A DNA stretch of 7,435 bases, from the NCBI GenBank assembly GCA_026985515.1, contig JALSQH010000227.1, positions 1 to 7,435 of the forward strand, written 5' to 3'. The notes beneath the pieces are model-generated. The model saw only the letters and a list, made by a program, of their open reading frames with translations. It was not told the origin of the DNA and did not search any database. Below are positions 1-6,761 of this stretch, in pieces. The stretch comes from a bacterium (GTDB taxonomy: Bacteria; JALSQH01). Position numbers and translations under genes: made by a program. Within the stretch, counting starts at the first letter, position 1, and every line of letters begins with the position of its first letter.

Positions 1-1
1 T

Positions 2-64
2 GATTATAGCATGGTAAAGGAGTTAAAGAGAAGGGTAAATAGCCTGAGGAAGGGAGTTGTATGA
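2..64 (+). CDS. C-terminal fragment of an unidentified upstream gene (5' end outside window)
   Basis: Frame 2 is open from the window edge to a TGA at 62-64, while the other two plus frames hit stops within the first 15 bases. It would encode a basic, amphipathic tail ending in RRVNSLRKGVV. Such a Lys/Arg-rich helix is common at protein C-termini and does not identify a family. The likely promoter of the acyl-CoA dehydrogenase gene begins only 15 bases after this stop, so the gene may lie in a separate transcription unit or in the same one with a secondary promoter. With 20 codons visible, it could also be a chance open frame. Confidence 0.45.
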   Translation, partial: DYSMVKELKRRVNSLRKGVV

Positions 65-78
65 GAAAATTCTTGTAA

Positions 79-106
79 TTGACTTATTTTTTATTTATGC
101 TAAACT
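79..106 (+). promoter_or_regulatory. Likely sigma-70-type promoter with extended -10
   Basis: TTGACT at 79-84 matches the -35 consensus at five of six positions. After a 16-base spacer comes TAAACT at 101-106, four of six against TATAAT, preceded by the extended -10 element TGC at 98-100. Transcription would start near 113, leaving a leader of about 26 bases before the ATG at 139. The surrounding stretch is AT-rich and is the only real gap between plus-strand genes in the window, which supports a promoter for the seven-gene block. No rho-independent terminator for the preceding gene is visible between 65 and 138. Confidence 0.5.
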
Positions 107-124
107 TCTTTTAAGAAAAATCAA

Positions 125-131
125 AAAGGAG
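125..131 (+). promoter_or_regulatory. Ribosome binding site of the acyl-CoA dehydrogenase gene
   Basis: AAAGGAG lies seven bases before the ATG at 139. This is a strong Shine-Dalgarno match at good spacing and fixes the start codon. Confidence 0.75.
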
Positions 132-138
132 TGGTGAG

Positions 139-1368
139 ATGTTTGAGTTCAACTTCACTGAAGAAGAGAGGAAGTTAAGGGATGAGGTGAGGGATTTTGT
201 AAAGAGTATTCCAAGAGAACTTCTGATAAAGATGGACAAAGATGAGATTAAATATCCGAAAGAATTTCTCCAGTGGGCGGGAGAAAGAAATCTTCTGGGA
301 TTGCGGTTTCCAAAAGAATGGGGTGGTAGAGGTTTACCCTGGACAAGTGAGATCATAGCTCTTGAAGAGATAGGTGTTCTGGGAAATGCCCTTGCGTGTC
401 TCTATTCTCTGGTGAGTATTGTTGGAGAAGCAATTGATAAATTTGGCACAGAAGAGCAGAAGGAAAAGTACTTGAAACCCATGCTTGAGGGGAAACTCCA
501 CACGGCAGAGGCCTTAACAGAACCAAGAGGAGGCTCAGACTTCTTTGGTGCCACCACTGTAGCGGAGAAAAAGGGTGATTACTACATCTTAAATGGACAG
601 AAGAGATTTATTGTTGGAGCAGAGGGTGCAGATTTCTTCCTTGTGTATGTTAAAACCAATCCCAATGTTGATCCAAAGAAAGGTTTGAGTGTTTTCATTG
701 TGGAAAGGGATATGGGTGTTAGAGTTGAAACGATTTATGAATTGATGGGGACCAGAGGTGGTGGAACAGGAAGAATTGTTTTTAAGGATGTAAAGGTGCC
801 TGCAAGAAACCTGGTGGGTGAGGAAAATATGGGTGCTGTGATTTTCAACCAGATGATGATACCTGAAAGAATGACCAGCGCCGCAGGTGCCATTGGCCTT
901 GCAAGGTCAGCTCTTGAAATCGCTGCCCGGTACAGCGATCGGAGAAAGGCTTTTGGAAAAGCAATAAGAAGATTTCAGGGAGTGAGTTTCAGGGTGGCCG
1001 ATGCCATAAGTGCTCTTGATGCTGCAAGGGGGCTTGTTTACTTTGCTGCAAGGGCAGTTGATCTTGATGCTCCAAATAAGAGAAGACTTGTTTCTGAGGC
1101 CAAAAAAGTTGCAACTGATACTGCCTGGGAGGTGATTAACCACGCCATGCAAATTATGGGTGGAATAGGATATACAACTGTGTATCCAATTGAAAGGTAT
1201 CTGAGAGATGCCAGATTGACAATGATCTGGACAGGTACAAATGAAATCATGAATCTCCTCATTCAGCATGAATACTACAAGGAGGTTCTTGCAGGCAGAG
1301 AGTTTGGAAGGGATATTGAAAAAGACGCTTCAATGGCAGACAGGGAGGATGAAAAGGTTTATGAGTAA
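139..1368 (+). CDS. Acyl-CoA dehydrogenase family flavoprotein
   Basis: The 409-residue protein has the usual length and domain order of the acyl-CoA dehydrogenase family: N-terminal helical domain (about 1-120), central beta domain (about 123-230) and C-terminal helical domain (about 235-385). Such enzymes use FAD to desaturate acyl-CoA thioesters between C2 and C3 and pass electrons to ETF. The first family signature is at 125-137 ([10 protein letters not shown], then FFG). RRKAFG, an FAD-contact motif, is at 268-273, and QIMGGIGY opens the second signature. The Glu of short- and medium-chain enzymes (in YEGT) is replaced by Thr365 in IWTGTNE. Glu243 in IPERM instead sits where isovaleryl-CoA and long-chain dehydrogenases place their base. 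A charged tail of about 25 residues follows the core. Substrate cannot be read from sequence; branched or cyclic acyl-CoA is possible. First gene of the block, overlapping the next by eight bases. Confidence 0.93.
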   Translation: MFEFNFTEEERKLRDEVRDFVKSIPRELLIKMDKDEIKYPKEFLQWAGERNLLGLRFPKEWGGRGLPWTSEIIALEEIGVLGNALACLYSLVSIVGEAIDKFGTEEQKEKYLKPMLEGKLHTAEALTEPRGGSDFFGATTVAEKKGDYYILNGQKRFIVGAEGADFFLVYVKTNPNVDPKKGLSVFIVERDMGVRVETIYELMGTRGGGTGRIVFKDVKVPARNLVGEENMGAVIFNQMMIPERMTSAAGAIGLARSALEIAARYSDRRKAFGKAIRRFQGVSFRVADAISALDAARGLVYFAARAVDLDAPNKRRLVSEAKKVATDTAWEVINHAMQIMGGIGYTTVYPIERYLRDARLTMIWTGTNEIMNLLIQHEYYKEVLAGREFGRDIEKDASMADREDEKVYE

Positions 1369-2542
1369 GTACAACAAAAAAATTAAAGTTTCATTTGTCT
1401 TACTTTTATTGCTTTTTCTTCCTTTTGCGTGTGGAAAGTCTGGTGGAGAAAAATCTAATGGCAAAACTAAAATTTACTCACCATGGGAAACGGGACCATA
1501 TCCTGTTGGCTCCAGCACCATCGTTCTTGTTGACAGCAGTAGAATAGATAAAATAACCGGTTCATACAGAACTCTCGTCACTGAAGTCTGGTATCCTGCC
1601 GTTGATTCTGCTGCCAGTACTCCCCATATGAAATTGAAGGATTATTTTGGACAGAATTTTCAGGATGCTATAAAAAAATTGCTTGATGAATTTGGAATAA
1701 GTGTGAGCTTTTCAACGATGGATAAAGAGTTGATGTCCCATCGAAATGTGCCAATCAGGGAGGGAAAATTTCCCGTAATAATATTTTCACATGGTAATGG
1801 AGGTGTAAGATTTCAATCGCTATACCTCACCGAGTTCCTTGCAAGTCACGGTTACATAGTCCTTGCTCCTGATCACACGGGTAACGCAGCTATTACCATT
1901 ATCAACGGCCAGATCATTACTTATGACAAAGATTCTTTTTTCTATGGCATGGCTGGTGACAGAGTGATGGATATAGAGTTTATAATCGATTATCTTTTCT
2001 CAGTTGCAGAGAAAGGTTCCTTTCTGTCCGGGCACATGGATCTTCAGCATATTGGTCTTGCTGGACACTCCTTTGGGTCATTTACATCTATTTCTGTGGC
2101 TTCCAGAGATAAAAGGGTTAAGGCAATACTTCCCCAGGCTGCACCTGGTTTAATAAGTGCAAGATTTGATGTACCGGCAATGTTCATGGTGGCTGGAAAA
2201 GATCAGACAGTGAAAGAAGAAGGTAACAATCTGGAAAAGTGGGAGTTCAACATGAATGATGGACCTTCCTTTTTTGTTGATTTTGTCAATGCAGGCCATT
2301 TTACATTCTCAAACATGTGTGACCTCGTTCCAGATTTTGGAGATGGGTGCGGTGAAGAGGAGAAGAATGGAAAGATAATTAAGTTTGTGGATTACAGGTA
2401 TGCTGCAAAATTAATAGATTATTATGCCGTTAGTTTTTTCAACTATTACCTGAAAGGGGAAAAAGAGTATATGAAATATATTCTTCACAATCCTGACCCC
2501 AATGAAGTTAAATTTGAAACAAATCTTGTTGATTTCAGGTAG
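1361..2542 (+). CDS. Lipoprotein alpha/beta hydrolase, PAF-acetylhydrolase/dienelactone-hydrolase type
   Basis: The 393-residue protein begins with a lysine-rich stretch, a Leu-rich hydrophobic segment (10-22) and Cys24 in LPFAC, read as a lipoprotein signal with a non-standard lipobox. The mature protein would be tethered to a membrane and face the periplasm or cell surface. GPYPVGSS and TEVWYPA near the mature N-terminus resemble platelet-activating-factor acetylhydrolase-like esterases. SHGNGG (143-148) supplies the oxyanion region, GHSFG carries nucleophile Ser237, and Asp281 (AGKDQ) and His313 (NAGHF) complete a plausible triad. It probably cleaves an ester or short acyl group; substrate unknown. 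The ATG at 1361 forms an ATGAGTAA overlap with the previous stop and lies 12 bases after AGGGAGG (1342-1348). The in-frame ATG at 1349 directly abuts that site, which is too close, though it cannot be excluded. Confidence 0.85.
   Translation: MSKYNKKIKVSFVLLLLLFLPFACGKSGGEKSNGKTKIYSPWETGPYPVGSSTIVLVDSSRIDKITGSYRTLVTEVWYPAVDSAASTPHMKLKDYFGQNFQDAIKKLLDEFGISVSFSTMDKELMSHRNVPIREGKFPVIIFSHGNGGVRFQSLYLTEFLASHGYIVLAPDHTGNAAITIINGQIITYDKDSFFYGMAGDRVMDIEFIIDYLFSVAEKGSFLSGHMDLQHIGLAGHSFGSFTSISVASRDKRVKAILPQAAPGLISARFDVPAMFMVAGKDQTVKEEGNNLEKWEFNMNDGPSFFVDFVNAGHFTFSNMCDLVPDFGDGCGEEEKNGKIIKFVDYRYAAKLIDYYAVSFFNYYLKGEKEYMKYILHNPDPNEVKFETNLVDFR
2502..2542 (+). other. 41-base out-of-frame overlap of two lipoprotein genes
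   Basis: The last 12 codons and the stop of the esterase-like gene also encode, in another frame, the first 13 residues of the nucleoside hydrolase homologue, including the basic start of its signal peptide. Upstream of the ATG at 2502 is a C/A-rich stretch with no Shine-Dalgarno match, so translation probably depends on ribosomes arriving from the upstream gene. Confidence 0.7.
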
Positions 2543-3482
2543 TTTTCTTCTTTTCTTCTTCTATTCTTCTTCGTGTGCAGGTCAAAAAAGCAAATCAGCA
2601 AACAAGAAAAACTTACCACCTCTCATAATTGACACCGATATAACCATGGGATTACCATTCAAGGATGTTGATGATGGACTTGCCGTTGCTTCCATCATTC
2701 TGAGTGGTAAATATGATGTTAAAGGCATTACTGTAACTTTTGGAAATGGAACTCTTCAGGAGGCAAGAGAAAGAATCCTCGATCTTCTTTCACATCTCAA
2801 TGTGAATATTCCTGTTTACAATGGAGCTGAAGATAAGTACTCTCTTGGCGTAACCACTGAAGCTGCCAGATTTATAACTGCTGTGGCGGAAAAGTACAGA
2901 GGAAGAATAACGATACTTTCCATAGGACCTTTAACTGACCTTGCTACCGCTTATCTTCTCAATAAAAAGATATCTGGTTATTTTAAAGAAGTTGTAATAA
3001 TGGGCGGAGCTATTTTTCATGAGGGCAATGTTCCACCAGAGATGGAGAGTGAGTTTAACTTCTGGAGAGATCCTCCTGCTGCAAAGATTGTCCTTGATAA
3101 TTTCAAAAACATCCGCCTTTTCCCCCTTGATGTGTGTATGGACACCATAATTGATGGTGAGGAAATGAAAAACCTCTCGCAATGTACTTCCTCATGGTGT
3201 CAGTACCTTTACAACAACATAAAAGATTGGTATGATATTATGAGTTCAATTTTTGGTGGTTTTTATCCTTATGATCTGATTGCTGCACTTTACCTGGTTG
3301 ATAATAGTTTTTTGACAGATTACAGAACGATGCCTGTCACTGTTCTGACGGAAGAAGGTGAATATTACGGGAAAAGCATTACAACAGGTGCAATTAATAA
3401 AAGCCTTGTTTTCTTTGACCTCAATGAAGAAAGGTTTAAAGATGAGTTTTACAGGTATCTGAAAATTGGAAAAGGAGATTAA
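2502..3482 (+). CDS. Lipoprotein nucleoside hydrolase (IUNH) family protein
   Basis: The 326-residue protein starts with MKLNLKQ, a hydrophobic segment rich in Leu and Phe (8-21) and Cys25 in SSSC, a likely lipoprotein signal with a relaxed lipobox. The rest follows the inosine-uridine nucleoside hydrolase order: DTD (44-46) with DVDDGLA (55-61) for calcium and ribose binding, TFGN (79-82), VPVYNGA, GPLTD (142-146), MGG (167-169), GN (175-176) with EFN (184-186), DPPAA, and YPYD (255-258). Family members split ribonucleosides into base and ribose. At the YPYD site the active-site His of inosine-uridine enzymes is Tyr257, so activity or substrate may differ. Most relatives are cytoplasmic, so a tethered form is notable. 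The start overlaps the previous gene by 41 bases and lacks a Shine-Dalgarno site, but it is the only start that gives a complete signal peptide. Confidence 0.85.
   Translation: MKLNLKQILLISGSFLLFFFYSSSCAGQKSKSANKKNLPPLIIDTDITMGLPFKDVDDGLAVASIILSGKYDVKGITVTFGNGTLQEARERILDLLSHLNVNIPVYNGAEDKYSLGVTTEAARFITAVAEKYRGRITILSIGPLTDLATAYLLNKKISGYFKEVVIMGGAIFHEGNVPPEMESEFNFWRDPPAAKIVLDNFKNIRLFPLDVCMDTIIDGEEMKNLSQCTSSWCQYLYNNIKDWYDIMSSIFGGFYPYDLIAALYLVDNSFLTDYRTMPVTVLTEEGEYYGKSITTGAINKSLVFFDLNEERFKDEFYRYLKIGKGD
3471..3477 (+). promoter_or_regulatory. Ribosome binding site deciding the dapB start
   Basis: AAAGGAG lies six bases before the ATG at 3484. It rules out the in-frame TTG at 3466, which would add EKEIN ahead of the conserved [13 protein letters not shown] start. 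Confidence 0.8.
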
Positions 3483-3483
3483 T

Positions 3484-4296
3484 ATGAAAGTCGTTGTAAC
3501 AGGTGCCGCTGGAAGGATGGGTAGTTTGATCTCCCGTCTTGTATGGGAAAGCGAAGATATGGAACTGGCAGGTGTAATTGAAAGGGAGGATCACCCTCTT
3601 CTCGGGCGTGATATGGGATACATATGGGGAACGGAGAAGGCTGGAATTGTTCTTGAATCAGATTTTCTTAACAGGATTGAGAATGCTGATCTTTATATAG
3701 ATTTTACATCTCCCGAGTCCTCACTTAAATTTCTCACCCTTGCTGCAATGAAAGGAAAGGCAGCAGTGATTGGTACAACTGGATTCACAGAGCAGGATAG
3801 GGAATTTATCAGGGAGCAGGCTCAAAAGATCCCTGTGGTTCTTGCTCCCAATATGAGTCTTGGCATAAATCTTCTTTTTTACCTTACAAAAAAAGTTTCA
3901 GAGGTGCTGTTTAATAGAGATTTTGATATTGAGATAATTGAAAGGCATCATCGCCACAAACTCGATGCTCCGAGTGGAACTGCTCTTAAAATTGGAGAGA
4001 TAATTTCTGAAGTAATAGGAAAACCACTTGAGGAAATAATGAAGTGGGGAAGATATGGGCGTTCAACAACTGAGAGGAGCAAAGATGAAGTGGGGATATT
4101 TGCCCTCAGGGGAGGTGAGGTTGTGGGAGAACACACCCTTTTCTTCTCTGGTCCAGCTGAGGAAGTTGTAATCACCCATCGGGCTTTTTCAAGAAAAGCC
4201 TTTGCCATAGGTGCCCTCCAGGCTGCCAGGTGGGTAGCAGGGAGAGATAAGGGATTATATGATATGCAGGATGTCCTGGGACTGAGAGGTGAGTGA
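3484..4296 (+). CDS. dapB: 4-hydroxy-tetrahydrodipicolinate reductase
   Basis: This cytoplasmic enzyme reduces 4-hydroxy-tetrahydrodipicolinate to tetrahydrodipicolinate with NAD(P)H in lysine and diaminopimelate synthesis. The 270 residues match the usual family length. The N-terminal Rossmann glycine motif GAAGRMG spans 7-13. GTTGFT and APNMSLG follow in the cofactor and hinge region. The family signature begins at Glu153 in [15 protein letters not shown], with His155, His156 and Lys159 matching the known catalytic and substrate-binding positions (His159 and Lys163 in E. coli). The C-terminal [20 protein letters not shown] is also typical. The gene starts one base after the preceding stop. 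dapA, which supplies the substrate, is not in the window. The downstream dapL-type gene takes the product onward. Confidence 0.97.
   Translation: MKVVVTGAAGRMGSLISRLVWESEDMELAGVIEREDHPLLGRDMGYIWGTEKAGIVLESDFLNRIENADLYIDFTSPESSLKFLTLAAMKGKAAVIGTTGFTEQDREFIREQAQKIPVVLAPNMSLGINLLFYLTKKVSEVLFNRDFDIEIIERHHRHKLDAPSGTALKIGEIISEVIGKPLEEIMKWGRYGRSTTERSKDEVGIFALRGGEVVGEHTLFFSGPAEEVVITHRAFSRKAFAIGALQAARWVAGRDKGLYDMQDVLGLRGE
4286..4292 (+). promoter_or_regulatory. Ribosome binding site of the FAH-family gene
   Basis: GAGGTGA, inside the last codons of dapB, lies five bases before the ATG at 4298 and matches the anti-Shine-Dalgarno core. An alternative GTG at 4289 falls inside this site and is therefore unlikely to be the start. 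Confidence 0.65.
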
Positions 4297-4297
4297 G

Positions 4298-5059
4298 ATG
4301 AAGTTTGGAAGATTTCTCTTTGGTGAAAAGGTGTTCTGGGGTAGAGTGGAAGGTGATGAAATTGCAGTGTTAAAAATCCCTCCACAGAAAGGGTTGATTG
4401 AAAGTGGGGAGGTATTTAACATAAACGAGGTTAAAATTCTGCCTCCTGTGGTTCCCACAAAGATTGTGGGGGTGGGGCTCAATTACAGGAAACATGCAGA
4501 GGAGATGGGCAAGCCACTTCCAGCGGAACCACTCATTTTTCTCAAACCTTCAACGGCTGTGATCGGCCCTGAAGATAACATAATCTTACCTCCTGTGAGT
4601 GAGAGGGTTGATTATGAGGGGGAACTTGGAGTTGTGATAAAAAAGGCGTGTAAAAATGTGGCGGTGGAAGAAGCTTCAGAGTGTATAATGGGATTTACCT
4701 GTTTCAACGATGTTACTGCCAGAGACCTGCAGGCAAAGGATGTGCAGTACACGAGGGCGAAGGGTTTTGACACTTTTGCCCCTGTTGGTCCTTTTATTGA
4801 AACAGATATAAACCCTGATGAGGTGGAAATAAAAACATACCTGAATGGAGAGATCAGGCAACATTCCTCCACTGCAGATATGATATTTAATGTGTATCAG
4901 CTGGTCAGTTTTATATCAGGAGTAATGACTCTTCTGCCGGGGGATGTGATTGCTACTGGAACACCTCCCGGTGTTGGTAAGCTTTCCCCGGGAGACAGGG
5001 TTTCAATTGAGATAGACGGTATTGGTACCCTTTCAAACTATGTTGTAGCTGTAAAATAG
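4298..5059 (+). CDS. Fumarylacetoacetate hydrolase (FAH) family protein
   Basis: The 253-residue protein has a short N-terminal domain (about 1-50, starting [10 protein letters not shown]) followed by the FAH catalytic domain. Family marks are [17 protein letters not shown] (55-71), [21 protein letters not shown] (105-114), [10 protein letters not shown] (136-145), the [13 protein letters not shown] stretch and [16 protein letters not shown] near the C-terminus. Glu107, Glu109 and Asp138 are the expected Mg/Mn ligands. Relatives include acylpyruvate hydrolases, oxaloacetate decarboxylases (FAHD1-like) and 2-hydroxyhepta-2,4-diene-1,7-dioate isomerases; sequence alone does not separate these. 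It starts one base after dapB and ends ten bases before dapL, so a link to diaminopimelate synthesis or to 2-oxoacid clean-up is possible but unproven. No aromatic degradation genes are nearby to support the isomerase label. Confidence 0.9.
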   Translation: MKFGRFLFGEKVFWGRVEGDEIAVLKIPPQKGLIESGEVFNINEVKILPPVVPTKIVGVGLNYRKHAEEMGKPLPAEPLIFLKPSTAVIGPEDNIILPPVSERVDYEGELGVVIKKACKNVAVEEASECIMGFTCFNDVTARDLQAKDVQYTRAKGFDTFAPVGPFIETDINPDEVEIKTYLNGEIRQHSSTADMIFNVYQLVSFISGVMTLLPGDVIATGTPPGVGKLSPGDRVSIEIDGIGTLSNYVVAVK

Positions 5060-5065
5060 GAGGTG
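5058..5065 (+). promoter_or_regulatory. Ribosome binding site of dapL, overlapping the preceding stop
   Basis: AGGAGGTG begins within the TAG stop (5057-5059) of the FAH-family gene and ends four bases before the ATG at 5070. It is the strongest Shine-Dalgarno match in the window, suggesting efficient translation of dapL. Confidence 0.8.
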
Positions 5066-5069
5066 GATT

Positions 5070-6239
5070 ATGGATTTTCCTTTTGCGAAGAGGATAAGGG
5101 AACTGCCCCCCTATCTTTTTGCCGAGATCGACAGGTTAAAAGAGGAACAGATAAAGAAAGGGAAAAAAGTTATTGATCTGGGTGTGGGGGATCCCGATAT
5201 ACCTACTCCTCCCAGTATTGTGAGTGCACTCCAGAGGGCTGCAGAGAAGAAAGAAAATCACAGATATCCTTCATATGTGGGGATGCTGAAGTTCAGAGAG
5301 GCAGCGGCGGAGTGGTACAGAAAAAGGTTTGGAGTCACCCTTGATCCAGAAAGGGAAGTAATAACTCTGATTGGTTCCAAGGAGGGGATAGCTCATCTTC
5401 CATGGGCGTTTATTGATGAGGGTGACATTGCACTCGTACCAGATCCTGCCTATCCTGTTTATGGAATTGCAACAAAGTTTGCAGGGGGAGAAGTTTATAA
5501 GATGCCCCTTAAGTGGGAAAATGGTTTCTTACCAGATGTGGAGTCAATTCCGGAAGATGTTCTGAAGCGAGCAAAACTCATGTTTCTGAATTATCCCAAT
5601 AATCCCACCACTGCCGAGGCAACAGAAGAATTTTACAGAAAAGTTGTTGATGTGGCAAGCAGATACTCTATTCTTGTAGTTTCAGATGCCCCATACACTG
5701 AAATCTACTATGACGAGTCAAAGAAACCATTGAGTATACTTCAGATTGATGGTGCAAAGGATGTGGCAATTGAGTTTCATTCTCTCTCAAAAACCTACAA
5801 TATGACAGGATGGAGAATCGGTTTTGCCGTTGGAAATGAAAGTGCAGTTAAAGGGCTGGGGAAGATCAAGACCAATGTTGATTCCGGTGTCTTTCAGGCA
5901 ATTCAGGAAGCGGGAATTGAGGCCCTTACAGGTGACCAGAGTTATGTTGAGAAAAACAGAGAAATTTACAGGAAAAGGAGGGAGATTTTTATTAAGGGAT
6001 TGGAAAAACTTGGACTGGATTATATGAAAAGTAACTCAACCTTTTATCTCTGGATAAAAGTTCCTGACGGTTATTCTTCCTCAGACTTTGCAAAAAAGCT
6101 CCTTGAAGATGCTGCAATTGTGGTTACTCCAGGAGTTGGTTTTGGGGAGTATGGTGAAGGTTATTTCAGGGTTTCTCTGACTCAGGATACAGATTTACTT
6201 GAAGAAGCAGTGGAGAGAATGCTAAAATTAAATCTGTAA
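5070..6239 (+). CDS. dapL: LL-diaminopimelate aminotransferase
   Basis: This PLP enzyme of aminotransferase class I converts tetrahydrodipicolinate and glutamate directly to LL-2,6-diaminopimelate and 2-oxoglutarate, replacing the dapD/dapC/dapE steps. The 389 residues have the length of bacterial members. LPPYLFAEIDRLK (12-24), LGVGDPDIPTP (37-47), NHRYPSY, IGSKEGIAHLPWAF and VPDPAYPVYG are characteristic of the DapL group within the fold. PLP sites are visible: NYPNNPT (174-180), Asp206 in SDAPYTE, Lys241 in SLSKTYNMTGWR forming the Schiff base, and Arg367 in YFRVSL binding the substrate carboxylate. Its place just downstream of dapB, separated by one gene, supports the assignment. Another class I aminotransferase specificity remains possible but is less likely. 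Confidence 0.92.
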   Translation: MDFPFAKRIRELPPYLFAEIDRLKEEQIKKGKKVIDLGVGDPDIPTPPSIVSALQRAAEKKENHRYPSYVGMLKFREAAAEWYRKRFGVTLDPEREVITLIGSKEGIAHLPWAFIDEGDIALVPDPAYPVYGIATKFAGGEVYKMPLKWENGFLPDVESIPEDVLKRAKLMFLNYPNNPTTAEATEEFYRKVVDVASRYSILVVSDAPYTEIYYDESKKPLSILQIDGAKDVAIEFHSLSKTYNMTGWRIGFAVGNESAVKGLGKIKTNVDSGVFQAIQEAGIEALTGDQSYVEKNREIYRKRREIFIKGLEKLGLDYMKSNSTFYLWIKVPDGYSSSDFAKKLLEDAAIVVTPGVGFGEYGEGYFRVSLTQDTDLLEEAVERMLKLNL

Positions 6240-6248
6240 GGTAACCAG

Positions 6249-6761
6249 ATGGCAATTTATCTTTCACTTGGATCAAATTTGGGCGACCGGCTGAAACATA
6301 TTCTTGACGCTCTTGGCGAGCTAAACATATTCGGAAGAGTTGTGGCTGTGTCAGACCTGTATGAAACTGCTCCCATCGGGATGGGGGGAGAAAATTTTTA
6401 CAACTGCGTTGTGAAATACAGAACCAATCTCTCTCCGTTTGAATTTCTCAGGATTTTGAAAATGATAGAGCATGATCTGGGAAGGGATGAGTCTCAGGGG
6501 CATAACAGACCACGGGTAATTGATATTGATATTCTGATTTATCACAATTACAGGATAGAGAGTGAGCAACTTACCATTCCTCATCCGGCCATCTATGTGA
6601 GGGATTTTGTTCTCAGAGGACTTTTGGATATCGATGAAAACTTCTTCTGCAGATTTGTGGGTAAGTCGGCCTCTGAAATACTTGGTGCTTTAAAGGAAAG
6701 ATCCATCCTTAAAAGAATAATGAGGGGAGAGGAACTTTTTGAATTACTTTTTACAGGGTGA
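6249..6761 (+). CDS. folK: 2-amino-4-hydroxy-6-hydroxymethyldihydropteridine diphosphokinase (HPPK)
   Basis: This enzyme transfers pyrophosphate from ATP to 6-hydroxymethyl-7,8-dihydropterin in folate synthesis. The 170 residues match a stand-alone HPPK, not one fused to FolB or FolP. The start MAIYLSLGSNLGDR (1-14), YETAPIG (38-44), ENFYNCVV and the HPPK signature in GRDESQGHNRPRVIDIDIL (78-96) are clear, with Asp92 and Asp94 as the magnesium ligands (Asp95 and Asp97 in E. coli). IPHPAIYVRDFVL is the usual C-terminal motif. A modest AAGGT (6238-6242), six bases before the ATG, serves as ribosome binding site and overlaps the dapL stop. It is the last gene of the block and its final 18 bases overlap the convergent apbE-type gene. 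Confidence 0.96.
   Translation: MAIYLSLGSNLGDRLKHILDALGELNIFGRVVAVSDLYETAPIGMGGENFYNCVVKYRTNLSPFEFLRILKMIEHDLGRDESQGHNRPRVIDIDILIYHNYRIESEQLTIPHPAIYVRDFVLRGLLDIDENFFCRFVGKSASEILGALKERSILKRIMRGEELFELLFTG
6744..6761. other. Convergent 3' overlap of folK and apbE-type gene
   Basis: The folK stop (TGA, 6759-6761) lies inside the minus-strand gene, whose own stop (TAA on the minus strand) is at 6744-6746. Both reading frames have good family matches up to their tails, so the overlap is probably real. No hairpin followed by a T-run is visible for either direction here, so mRNAs from the two sides may extend into each other. Confidence 0.75.

Noticed and set aside
106-117. Short inverted repeat TTCTT-TT-AAGAA near the predicted transcription start, a possible operator or terminator stem
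   Set aside because: Five-base AT-only arms with a two-base loop are expected by chance in such AT-rich DNA and cannot form a stable hairpin.
1216-1241. TTGACA followed by TACAAA near the end of the acyl-CoA dehydrogenase gene
   Set aside because: The spacer is only 14 bases, too short for a normal sigma-70 promoter, and the bases are explained by conserved coding sequence.
907-1269. Minus-strand open frame of 120 codons opposite the acyl-CoA dehydrogenase
   Set aside because: It mirrors conserved coding sequence on the plus strand, shows no recognisable domain and has no ribosome binding site that I can support.
1268-1360. N-terminal extension of the esterase-like gene from the ATG at 1268
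   Set aside because: It would overlap the acyl-CoA dehydrogenase by 101 bases and put 31 residues ahead of a clear signal peptide, which must be at the N-terminus.
3312-3340. Perfect TTGACA -35 hexamer inside the nucleoside hydrolase gene, a possible internal promoter for dapB
   Set aside because: At a 17-base spacing the sequence is TGTCAC, a poor -10, and no better hexamer lies within 16-18 bases.
3948-4385. Minus-strand open frame of 145 codons opposite dapB
   Set aside because: The composition is Ser/Pro/Leu-rich shadow sequence with no family motif, and the plus strand is a secure dapB.
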